5,033 bases of DNA. Origin: Gammaproteobacteria bacterium (GTDB lineage: Bacteria; Pseudomonadota; Gammaproteobacteria; SZUA-152). Of the stretch, positions 1 through 5,033 are shown in pieces. Numbering within the stretch: the stretch's first letter is position 1; each line of letters begins with the position of its first letter. The stretch covers positions 1 to 5,033 of the forward strand of contig JANTGX010000187.1 in assembly GCA_024762755.1 (NCBI GenBank). Reading direction: 5' to 3'. Made by a program: the position numbers and the translations under genes. The notes under the pieces were generated by a model, which was not told the origin of the DNA, searched no databases, and saw only the letters and a program-made list of their open reading frames with translations.

Positions 1-489
1 GCCGACGATGAGCAGGGTGGGCGCCTTCACCCGCGGCAGGTCGGCCATGGCCAAATCGGGCCGACCGCCGCGGGAGACCACGGCGCGCACCCGCTCCGGG
101 CGCTCGGCCGCGGCGTGCAGGGCCGCGGCGGCGCCGGTGCTGGCACCGAACAGGCCCAGCGGGAGCTCGGACAGTTGCGGTTGGGCGGCGAGCCAGTCCA
201 CGGTGGCGACGGTGCGCTCACCGAGCAGGGGGATGTCGAAGCGGAACTCAGCGGTGACCACGTCGACGGCGTTTTCGTCTGGCGTAAGCAGGTCGAACAA
301 CAGGGTGGCCAGGCCGCCGGCGTTGAGTACCTCGGCCACGTACCGGTTGCGTGAACTGAAGCGGCTACTGCCGCTGCCGTGGACGAAGGCCACCAGGCCC
401 TTGGCGTCCGGCGGCATGGTGAGAAAGGCGGGCAGGCCGATCTCGCCGGCCTGCACCACTACCTCCTGTGTACCGGTTTCGTGGTTCAT
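1..489 (-). CDS. Alpha/beta hydrolase, dienelactone-hydrolase-like (3' end missing)
   Basis: The first 163 residues of a probable cytoplasmic alpha/beta-hydrolase are present; the frame stays open to the left edge, so the C-terminus is missing. The fold is shown by a beta-strand followed by the oxyanion-type turn HGSGSSR (residues 37-43), the strand LATLLFDLL (60-68) and the nucleophile elbow GASTG (115-119), which places the catalytic serine at residue 117. The strand APTLLIVG at 156-163 normally precedes the catalytic Asp, which together with the His would lie outside the window. True dienelactone hydrolases use Cys as nucleophile, so this serine version is better called a hydrolase or esterase of unknown substrate. 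The start is the ATG at 487-489, preceded by GAGGAGAG on the minus strand 7 nt away. The gene lies 11 bp after the phosphoribosyltransferase stop, so the two are almost certainly co-transcribed. There is no signal peptide. The family is fairly sure; the substrate is unknown. Confidence 0.88.
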   Translation of the reverse strand, partial: MNHETGTQEVVVQAGEIGLPAFLTMPPDAKGLVAFVHGSGSSRFSSRNRYVAEVLNAGGLATLLFDLLTPDENAVDVVTAEFRFDIPLLGERTVATVDWLAAQPQLSELPLGLFGASTGAAAALHAAAERPERVRAVVSRGGRPDLAMADLPRVKAPTLLIVG

Positions 490-494
490 GTGAT

Positions 495-502
495 CTCTCC
501 TC
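495..502 (-). promoter_or_regulatory. Shine-Dalgarno site of the alpha/beta hydrolase gene
   Basis: The minus strand reads GAGGAGAG here. The AGGAG core lies 7 nt before the ATG at 487-489, a near-ideal spacing that fixes the hydrolase start. The site overlaps the TGA stop codon of the upstream phosphoribosyltransferase gene (501-503), so a ribosome finishing that gene passes directly over it; this suggests coupled translation. Confidence 0.75.
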
Positions 503-1580
503 ACAACTCGCTGGGGGCCAGGCCGTCCAGTTCTTCGGGCCGCGCCGGGGCGCGGAATTCGATGAGCAGGGAGCGGCCGTCACCCTGGTCGATGCGCATG
601 CCCTCGTGGGACTCGTCCACGCGTTCGCGCCACAGGCGGCGCACCGGCCCCGCCGTGAAACGCCGTGCGGTCCCGGCCGGGCCGATCTCCACGGCGAGGG
701 TCTGCCCATCCGGCGCCAGGTGTACCGCCTGCAAGGGCTCGTTACCGGCCAGTAGCGTGCCACTGGCAAGGGCCCCGGCCCGGTCCGATTCCAGGGCCTG
801 GGTATCCACCTGCCACAGATTCACCAACCAGCCGTGATGCTGACGGCCAAAGGTCTCGCAGTAGTCGGGCCAGTCGGCCTCGGGCACGGCCACATAGCGT
901 ACACCGGTCGGGGCGGCGGCCACCGGGACGGGGCCGGCCAGTTCCTCCATGAGGGCGATCACCTCCTCGTCCGGGGTCTGGCTGAAGTCCCGGTACCACA
1001 GGCCGATGGCCTGGAAGGGCTCGGGGGTGTGTGGACACACCACCTCGTCCACCAGCGGCCGCAGGGCCTGGATGGTGTCGGGCGGGGCCACGGGCACCGC
1101 CACCACGATACAGTCCGGGTGCTGGGCGCGCACGGCGTCGATGGCGGCGTGCATGGTGGCGCCGGTGGCCAGGCCATCGTCCACCAGGATCACGCAGCGC
1201 CCCTTCAGATCCGGCCAGGGCCGGTCGCCGCGATAGGCCCGCGCGCGGCGCTCGAGTTCGTGACGCTCCTCCTCGGCCACCCGCTCGATGGCCTCCTGGC
1301 TGATGCCCATTCCGCGCACCACGTCATCGTTCATCACCCGCACCCCCCCGCTGGCGATGGCACCCATGGCCAGCTCGGGGTAGCCGGGCACGCCGAGTTT
1401 GCGCACCAGCATCAGGTCGAGAGGGGCCTCGAGGGCACGGGCGATCTCCGCCGCCACCGGCATACCACCGCGCGGCAGGGCGAGGACGATGACATCGCTG
1501 CGCCCGGCGTAATCCTTCAATGCCTCGGCCAGGGCGCGGCCAGCGGTTCTCCGATCGGGTATGGGGAGGGGCAGTTCCAT
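501..1580 (-). CDS. Phosphoribosyltransferase with C-terminal DUF5335-like domain
   Basis: This is a 359-residue cytoplasmic protein. Residues 1 to about 213 form a type I phosphoribosyltransferase domain: DRRTAGRALA (9-18), PRGGMPVA (36-43), RKLGVPGYPELAMGAIASGG (60-79) and the PRPP-binding loop VILVDDGLATGATM (130-143), with both acidic residues (D134, D135) and the TGAT turn intact. Homologues of this group are usually about 210-230 residues and have no firmly assigned substrate. An Ala/Pro-rich linker (about 214-226) leads to a further 130 residues containing WPDYCETFGRQHHGWLVNLW (237-256), which resembles DUF5335; that assignment is from memory of the pattern and is tentative. The start is the ATG at 1578-1580, chosen because AAAGGAG lies 7 nt upstream and the conserved domain begins at once. 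The frame stays open upstream to about 2048, but that part crosses the intergenic region and runs antisense to pncA. The gene heads an operon with the hydrolase and is divergent from pncA. Confidence 0.9.
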   Translation of the reverse strand: MELPLPIPDRRTAGRALAEALKDYAGRSDVIVLALPRGGMPVAAEIARALEAPLDLMLVRKLGVPGYPELAMGAIASGGVRVMNDDVVRGMGISQEAIERVAEEERHELERRARAYRGDRPWPDLKGRCVILVDDGLATGATMHAAIDAVRAQHPDCIVVAVPVAPPDTIQALRPLVDEVVCPHTPEPFQAIGLWYRDFSQTPDEEVIALMEELAGPVPVAAAPTGVRYVAVPEADWPDYCETFGRQHHGWLVNLWQVDTQALESDRAGALASGTLLAGNEPLQAVHLAPDGQTLAVEIGPAGTARRFTAGPVRRLWRERVDESHEGMRIDQGDGRSLLIEFRAPARPEELDGLAPSEL

Positions 1581-1587
1581 GGTCAGG

Positions 1588-1594
1588 CTCCTTT
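1588..1594 (-). promoter_or_regulatory. Shine-Dalgarno site of the phosphoribosyltransferase gene
   Basis: The minus strand reads AAAGGAG, ending 7 nt before the ATG at 1578-1580. This strong site decides the start codon and rejects the long upstream extension of the open frame. Confidence 0.8.
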
Positions 1595-1629
1595 CAGGCG
1601 GACTGAATCGCGCACAAATAATAGTTCGT

Positions 1630-1660
1630 TTTATATGGGTTGCATGGTGGTCCAATTCAA
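1630..1660 (-). promoter_or_regulatory. Candidate promoter of the phosphoribosyltransferase/hydrolase operon
   Basis: On the minus strand a -35-like TTGAAT (1655-1660) is followed by the overlapping -10-like hexamers CATATA (1632-1637, 17 bp spacer) and TATAAA (1630-1635, 19 bp spacer). They sit in the only AT-rich patch of the intergenic region and would give a leader of roughly 40 nt before the ATG at 1580. The match to the sigma-70 consensus is moderate, so this is a guess from position and composition. Confidence 0.35.
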
Positions 1661-1837
1661 CACAACGACACGCGCGCTTCACGGCGGTCGGGATGAAGAT
1701 GGGGTCTGTACCGAGACGTGAGCACGGCCTTGCCATCCGCTGGGAGCCACCCCAGGGATCAGTGATGCCCGAGCCACGGCCGCCGAGAATCGGTCCCATT
1801 TCGTCCCCCCCTTGATCCAGTCCCGTACGCCCCCATT

Positions 1838-1853
1838 CTGTTGTTACAAACAG
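1838..1853. promoter_or_regulatory. Short dyad upstream of pncA
   Basis: The sequence CTGTTGTTACAAACAG has 5 bp outer arms (CTGTT/AACAG) around a 6 bp centre, and inside it the nearly coincident dyad TTGT-T-ACAA (1841-1849). It lies 13 bp before the pncA ATG, a typical place for an operator. I cannot match it to a known NAD-pathway regulator such as NrtR or NiaR from the sequence alone. Confidence 0.3.
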
Positions 1854-1854
1854 C

Positions 1855-1865
1855 GTGGAATCCAC
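1855..1865. promoter_or_regulatory. Short dyad GTGGA-A-TCCAC directly before the pncA ATG
   Basis: A perfect 5 bp inverted repeat with a 1 bp centre ends one base before the ATG at 1867. It occupies the place where a Shine-Dalgarno sequence should be, and no purine-rich Shine-Dalgarno sequence is visible there. It also contains the alternative GTG start (1855-1857). It may be an operator half or chance. Confidence 0.25.
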
Positions 1866-1866
1866 C

Positions 1867-2469
1867 ATGAACAACGGTGATAGCGAGACCATCCCCCTAC
1901 AACCCGGCGATGCCCTGCTCGTCGTCGACGTACAGAAGGACTTCCTGCCCGGTGGCAGCCTGGCGGTGCCCGATGGCGACGCGGTGATCCCGCCCCTGAG
2001 GCGCGCCATCGCCCTGTTCAGCCGCGCCGGGCTCCCCATCTTCGCCACGCGCGACTGGCACCCACCGGATCATTGTTCGTTTCGAGCGCAAGGCGGACCC
2101 TGGCCGGTGCACTGCGTCGCCGGCACCGCGGGGGCCGAGATCGATCAGCGGCTGCAACTGCCGGCGGAGGCCGTGATCGTGGACAAGGCCACCCGCGTGG
2201 ACCAGGACGCCTATTCCGGCTTCCAGGGCACCGACCTGGCCGAGCGCTTGCGCGCCGCCGGGGTGCGTCGCCTGTTCGTCGGCGGTCTGGCCACCGACTA
2301 TTGCGTGCTCAACACGGTGCTTGATGCGCTGAAGGCCGGCTTCGAGGTGATGTTGCTGACCGATGCCATCCGCGCCGTGGACGTCGAGCCCGGCGACGGC
2401 GAGCGCGCCATCGCCGAGATGCAGGCCGCCGGCGCGCAACTCATCGACAGCAGCCGGTTGTCGGCATGA
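1867..2469 (+). CDS. pncA: Nicotinamidase
   Basis: This enzyme hydrolyses nicotinamide to nicotinate and ammonia in the cytoplasm, the first step of deamidating NAD salvage. The 200-residue protein has the isochorismatase-like hydrolase fold with the complete nicotinamidase active site: Asp21 in VVDVQKDF (19-26), Lys107 in VDKATR (105-110) and the nucleophile Cys146 in GGLATDYCVLNT (139-150). Metal ligands are Asp63, His65 and His69 in RDWHPPDH (62-69) and His82 in PVHCVAGT (80-87). The length fits the family (about 185-215). The start chosen is the ATG at 1867; an in-frame GTG at 1855 would add four residues. Neither has a good Shine-Dalgarno sequence, and the ATG sits right behind a small dyad, so regulated or weak initiation is possible. 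The gene overlaps pncB by 4 bp, and the two enzymes act consecutively. The function is very secure; the start is less so. Confidence 0.95.
   Translation: MNNGDSETIPLQPGDALLVVDVQKDFLPGGSLAVPDGDAVIPPLRRAIALFSRAGLPIFATRDWHPPDHCSFRAQGGPWPVHCVAGTAGAEIDQRLQLPAEAVIVDKATRVDQDAYSGFQGTDLAERLRAAGVRRLFVGGLATDYCVLNTVLDALKAGFEVMLLTDAIRAVDVEPGDGERAIAEMQAAGAQLIDSSRLSA
2466..2469 (+). promoter_or_regulatory. ATGA stop/start overlap coupling pncA and pncB
   Basis: The pncA stop codon TGA (2467-2469) and the pncB start ATG (2466-2468) share the sequence ATGA. No clear Shine-Dalgarno sequence stands before the pncB ATG, so pncB is probably translated by termination-reinitiation after pncA, which would link the amounts of the two enzymes. 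Confidence 0.8.
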
Positions 2470-3833
2470 CCTCTCGCCTCGACAGCCCGCTGCTCACCGA
2501 CCTCTACCAGCTCACCATGCTGCAGGGCTATCTGGATCACGGCCTGCAAGAGACGGCCGTGTTCGAGTTCTTCGTGCGCAAACTGCCGGAAAATCGCAAC
2601 TTCCTGCTCGCCGCCGGCCTGGCACAGGTGCTCGACTACCTCGAAGACCTGCACTTCACCGCGGAGGAGATCGCCTGGCTGGAGGGCACCGGCCGCTTCA
2701 ACCAGCGTCTGCTCGACTACCTCGAGAGCCTGCGCTTCACCGGCGACGTCCACGCCATGGCCGAAGGCACGCCCTGTTTCACCAATGAGCCCCTGCTACG
2801 CATCACCGCGCCCCTGCCCGTGGCGCAGCTGGTGGAGAGCCGGGTGATCAACCTGTTGCACTTCGAGACCCTCATCGCCAGCAAGGCGGCGCGCGTGCGC
2901 CTGGCCGCCCCCGAGGCCCTGCTGGTGGACTTCGGCCTGCGCCGCGCCCACGCCGGCGAGGCGGGGCTGCTGGCGGCCCGCGCCGGCTACCTGGCCGGCC
3001 TCGACGGCAGCGCCACGGTGATGGCCGGCCAGCGGTTCGCGGTGCCCATCTTCGGCACCATGGCCCACTCCTTCATCGAGGCCCACGACGACGAGGCCCA
3101 GGCCTTCCTCGACTTCGCCCGCTCGCAGCCGGGCAACGTGGTGCTGCTCATCGACACCTACGACACCGAGGCCGGCGCGCAGAAGGTGGTGGAGATCGCC
3201 CCCCGCTTGCAGGCCGAGGGCATCCGCATCAAGGCGGTGCGCATCGACAGCGGCGACCTGGCCGAGCACGCCCGCCGCGTGCGCGCCATCCTCGACGCCG
3301 GCGGCCTGCAGGACACCGGCATCTTCGCCTCCGGCAACCTGGACGAGTACGCCCTGCGCCGCTTCGTGCGGGACGGCGCGCCCATCAGCGGCTTTGGCGT
3401 CGGCACCCGGCTGGACGTCTCCGACGACGTGCCCTACCTCGACTGCGCCTACAAGCTGCAGGAATACGCCGGCATCCCGCGCCGCAAGCGCTCCGAGGGC
3501 AAGGCCACCTGGGCCGGACGCAAACAGGTCTACCGCTATTACGACGAGGCCGGGCAGGCCCTGCGCGACAGCCTCACCAGCGCCGACGACGCCCAGGACG
3601 GCGAGGCCCTGATCCAGCCCGTGATGCAGGGGGGCCGGCGCCTGCCCATACCCGACCTCGTCAGTACCCGCGAGCGGGCCACGACGGCCGTGCACCGGTT
3701 GCCCCCCGCCCTGCAGGCGCTGGAGCCGGCGCAGGTGCCCTATCCGGTCGAGATCAGCGATGACCTGAAAAGGGTGACCGCCGAGGCGGATCTTCATCAA
3801 CGCCAGACCGGTCAGGCACAGGCCGGGCCGTAA
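2466..3833 (+). CDS. pncB: Nicotinate phosphoribosyltransferase
   Basis: This enzyme joins nicotinate with PRPP to give nicotinate mononucleotide and pyrophosphate, usually coupled to ATP hydrolysis, and commits nicotinate to NAD synthesis. The 455-residue protein begins with the diagnostic LLTDLYQLTMLQGYLDHG (9-26). It continues with an N-terminal domain to about 131, which includes FEFFVRKLPENRNFLLAAGL (33-52), then FGLRRAH (156-162) and FGTMAHSF (196-203); His201 fits the phosphorylated histidine of the family. Next come LLIDTYDT (227-234), VRIDSGDL (258-265), ASGNLDEY (288-295) and the phosphate-binding-like GFGVGTRL (309-316). About 357-440 match the usual C-terminal domain. The length and motifs fit the bacterial/eukaryotic group that is longer than E. 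coli PncB (about 400 residues). The ATG is fixed by the 4 bp overlap with pncA. No terminator is evident downstream. The gene is complete, with the strong GC-biased third positions seen in pncA. Confidence 0.97.
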   Translation: MTSRLDSPLLTDLYQLTMLQGYLDHGLQETAVFEFFVRKLPENRNFLLAAGLAQVLDYLEDLHFTAEEIAWLEGTGRFNQRLLDYLESLRFTGDVHAMAEGTPCFTNEPLLRITAPLPVAQLVESRVINLLHFETLIASKAARVRLAAPEALLVDFGLRRAHAGEAGLLAARAGYLAGLDGSATVMAGQRFAVPIFGTMAHSFIEAHDDEAQAFLDFARSQPGNVVLLIDTYDTEAGAQKVVEIAPRLQAEGIRIKAVRIDSGDLAEHARRVRAILDAGGLQDTGIFASGNLDEYALRRFVRDGAPISGFGVGTRLDVSDDVPYLDCAYKLQEYAGIPRRKRSEGKATWAGRKQVYRYYDEAGQALRDSLTSADDAQDGEALIQPVMQGGRRLPIPDLVSTRERATTAVHRLPPALQALEPAQVPYPVEISDDLKRVTAEADLHQRQTGQAQAGP

Positions 3834-3882
3834 GATGCAACAGCGATGCGGTGGTATCGGCAGGTGCCCCCGCCGAAAATAT

Positions 3883-3906
3883 TTCAACTATCTTCAACTA
3901 AAGATA
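3883..3906. repeat. Short direct and inverted repeats before the lipoprotein gene
   Basis: TTCAACTA occurs twice, at 3883-3890 and 3893-3900, with a period of 10 bp, which is one helical turn. Overlapping the second copy is the inverted repeat TATCTT (3889-3894)/AAGATA (3901-3906) with a 6 nt loop. The position just upstream of a start would suit a regulator site, but chance in an AT-rich stretch cannot be excluded. Confidence 0.4.
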
Positions 3907-3934
3907 ACGATATAGACCTTGTAACCCCACCCCC

Positions 3935-3940
3935 AGGAGA
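3935..3940 (+). promoter_or_regulatory. Shine-Dalgarno site of the lipoprotein gene
   Basis: AGGAGA, with 7 nt between the AGGAG core and the ATG at 3947-3949, sets the start of the lipoprotein. The in-frame ATG seven codons later has no such site. Confidence 0.75.
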
Positions 3941-3946
3941 AAGCCC

Positions 3947-5033
3947 ATGGACACCCAGTCGAAACCCATGCCTTCCCTCATTGCTGCATTCAAATTTTCG
4001 CTGTTCATCGGGATGACGCTACTTGCCACGGGCTGTTCCGGCTGGAAGGTCGTGGGATCAGCCGGCATCTCACAGGGTGAGATCACTCACAGCGACATGC
4101 ATGTCTCTGCAAACACCCCCTATGTTGCCTATATTGACCGCGCACATGGCGACAGGCTCAGCGTAAAGAAGTTTGATGGGAACAACTGGGTCTATGTCGG
4201 CCAGCCGGGTTTCAGCCCGAAGAAGGCCCGCTACCTGTCGCTGTTCGTGGAGGGTCAGACCCCCTATGTAGCAATGGCCAGCGAAGATGAAGACAGGGAG
4301 AAACGGAAGGCCTCCGTCATGAGGTTCGTCAACGGCCAGTGGCAATACGTTGGCCCACCGGAGTTCACCGATGGAGGCGTCGTCTGGGACATGTCCCTGT
4401 ATATCGACAACGGCGTACCCTTTCTTGCCTATTCCGATTCGAAGTATGACGGCAAGGCAGCGGTCATGAAATTCGAGGACGGCGAGTGGACCTATCTCAA
4501 ATATCGAGATCGCATCCCAGGCTTCAGCCCGGGTCCGGCCGCGTACCTCTCCATGGCCGTATTGAATGGTTATCCTTATGTGGCATTCGTTGACTACGCT
4601 GCCGAGCGCACCTGGAAAGCCATGGTCATGCGCTGGGACGGCATCAAGTGGAGTTTCCGGGGGAGTCCGGATGGCATCTCAGCGGGCAAGGCACACAATA
4701 CCTCCCTCACCTTCTGCCGTCCGGGACAGACATACTATGTGTCCTTCAAGGACGAGGGAGCGGACGGAAAGGTCATTGTCAAGCGTTTCGAAGGCACAGA
4801 CTGGGTGATCGTGGGCACCAATGACGCGTCGGAATCCATGGCCAATTATCCGGACCTGGCCCTGGGGCAGCATTGCGAACCCCTCGTTGCCTTCCAGGAT
4901 GATGCCCATGGACGAAAAATGTCCGTCAGAAAGATCCAGCAGCAAAACCAGTGGTCCTATCTGGGCAAAGCGGGATTTACCCAGGGAAAGGCGGGACAAG
5001 ATGTCCGCATCCAGGTTTCGGGGAGTGTTCCTT
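3947..5033 (+). CDS. Predicted lipoprotein with beta-propeller-like repeats (3' end missing)
   Basis: The frame is open from the ATG at 3947 to the window edge (362 residues so far). Residues 1-30 are a lipoprotein signal: basic residues K6 and K16, a hydrophobic core at 17-29, and the lipobox-like LATGC, with Cys30 as the predicted lipidated residue. Ser31 at +2 is compatible with an outer-membrane anchor in gram-negative bacteria. The rest consists of imperfect repeats of about 50 residues, each with a PYVA(Y/F)xD-like strand (57-64, 105-112, 157-164, 209-216, 262-269, 311-318), a V(M/K)(R/K)F-type strand, then GxxW and (Y/V)(V/L)G; the tryptophans are W33, W81, W132, W181, W235, W286 and W336. 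This layout suggests beta-propeller blades. No catalytic motif is recognised, so no function is assigned; binding of a ligand or surface partner is only a possibility. GC and codon use are clearly less biased than in pncAB. It is probably a separate transcription unit. Confidence 0.85.
   Translation, partial: MDTQSKPMPSLIAAFKFSLFIGMTLLATGCSGWKVVGSAGISQGEITHSDMHVSANTPYVAYIDRAHGDRLSVKKFDGNNWVYVGQPGFSPKKARYLSLFVEGQTPYVAMASEDEDREKRKASVMRFVNGQWQYVGPPEFTDGGVVWDMSLYIDNGVPFLAYSDSKYDGKAAVMKFEDGEWTYLKYRDRIPGFSPGPAAYLSMAVLNGYPYVAFVDYAAERTWKAMVMRWDGIKWSFRGSPDGISAGKAHNTSLTFCRPGQTYYVSFKDEGADGKVIVKRFEGTDWVIVGTNDASESMANYPDLALGQHCEPLVAFQDDAHGRKMSVRKIQQQNQWSYLGKAGFTQGKAGQDVRIQVSGSVP
4064..5033 (+). repeat. Tandem protein repeats of about 50 residues in the lipoprotein gene
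   Basis: I divide the mature protein into six full units and a seventh begun: residues 40-87 (4064-4207), 88-138 (4208-4360), 139-188 (4361-4510), 189-241 (4511-4669), 242-292 (4670-4822), 293-342 (4823-4972) and 343 onward (from 4973). Units start with a GFS-type turn (GISQG, GFSPK, GFSPG, GISAG, GFTQG) and end with W followed by a V/L-G strand. The spacing between the tryptophans is 48-54 residues. The repeats are diverged at DNA level, so they are old and not a recent expansion. Confidence 0.8.

Larger units (their letters stand above)
1581..1866. other. Divergent intergenic region between the phosphoribosyltransferase and pncA
   Basis: This 286 bp region lies between two divergent operons and must hold the promoters of both. 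The part near the minus-strand gene (about 1610-1665) is clearly more AT-rich than the surroundings and carries a candidate promoter. The part next to pncA (1838-1865) carries two short dyads. Between them, about 1667-1835, I see no convincing gene, RNA or strong hairpin; the only structure is a weak 5 bp stem, CTGGG (1740-1744) with CCCAG (1751-1755). Open frames crossing the region lack ribosome sites and family motifs. Confidence 0.7.
3834..3946. other. Intergenic gap between pncB and the lipoprotein gene
   Basis: The 113 bp gap shows no gene. GC falls sharply from about 3876 onward. A CGGC (3858-3861)/GCCG (3872-3875) stem is too weak to call a terminator. The AT-rich half (3876-3916) holds short repeats and probably the promoter of the lipoprotein gene; TATAGA (3911-3916) is -10-like but has no good -35 partner. 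Confidence 0.5.

Noticed and set aside
834..1721. Long plus-strand open frame opposite the phosphoribosyltransferase gene
   Set aside because: It is a Gly/His-rich translation produced by high GC on the antisense strand, with no ribosome site and no recognisable motif.
1855..1857. GTG start for pncA
   Set aside because: It has no Shine-Dalgarno sequence, adds only four unconserved residues, and an ATG follows 12 bp downstream; it remains a minor alternative.
1581..2048. N-terminal extension of the phosphoribosyltransferase frame, giving a 515-residue protein
   Set aside because: The extension runs antisense through pncA and the intergenic region, has no family motifs, and the ATG at 1580 has a strong Shine-Dalgarno site at the right distance.
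1897..2439. Minus-strand open frame opposite pncA
   Set aside because: It is a shadow of pncA, with the same antisense composition and no Shine-Dalgarno site.
3858..3884. Terminator after pncB (CGGC/GCCG stem followed by AAAATATTT)
   Set aside because: The stem is only 4 bp with a 10 nt loop, and the tail is not a run of T on the plus strand.
2796..3887. Long minus-strand open frame opposite pncB
   Set aside because: The low-complexity Gly/Ala/Val/Gln/His composition is typical of the antisense of a GC-rich gene; pncB itself is certain.
4070..4999. Minus-strand open frames of 91 and 106 residues (4070-4345 and 4679-4999) opposite the lipoprotein gene
   Set aside because: The plus-strand frame has a Shine-Dalgarno site, a lipoprotein signal and regular repeats across the same region, so these are antisense shadows.
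1..5033. tRNA, rRNA, CRISPR array, insertion sequence, riboswitch or toxin-antitoxin pair
   Set aside because: I read both strands for these and found no repeat-spacer array, terminal inverted repeats with a transposase, tRNA-like fold or small paired genes.

Overview
This 5 kb window is chromosomal-looking bacterial DNA with high GC in its left three quarters. The codon use, the Shine-Dalgarno sites, the lipoprotein signal and the gene types suggest a high-GC proteobacterium, probably a gammaproteobacterium. That placement is an inference and rests on no marker gene.

Layout. Positions 1-1580 hold two minus-strand genes in one tight operon: a phosphoribosyltransferase with an extra C-terminal domain that resembles DUF5335 (501-1580), then, 11 bp downstream, a serine alpha/beta hydrolase of the dienelactone-hydrolase-like group (489 to 1, cut by the window edge). 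A 286 bp intergenic region (1581-1866) separates them from a divergent plus-strand operon: nicotinamidase pncA (1867-2469) and nicotinate phosphoribosyltransferase pncB (2466-3833), coupled by an ATGA overlap. After a 113 bp gap with short AT-rich repeats comes a plus-strand gene (3947 to beyond 5033) for a predicted lipoprotein built of about 50-residue repeats that look like beta-propeller blades. Its function is unknown and its 3' end lies outside the window.

How the genes work together. PncA converts nicotinamide to nicotinate, and PncB joins nicotinate to PRPP to give nicotinate mononucleotide, so the central operon is a two-step NAD salvage (Preiss-Handler) module. The divergent phosphoribosyltransferase/hydrolase pair has an intact PRPP-binding loop but no known substrate; a link to NAD salvage through PRPP is only suggested by position. 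The lipoprotein gene is lower in GC than its neighbours and looks functionally unrelated.

I see no RNA gene, insertion sequence, CRISPR array or phage gene. The most notable items are the C-terminal extension of the phosphoribosyltransferase, the repeat lipoprotein with its apparent propeller closure, and two small adjacent dyads placed exactly where the pncA ribosome binding site would be expected.
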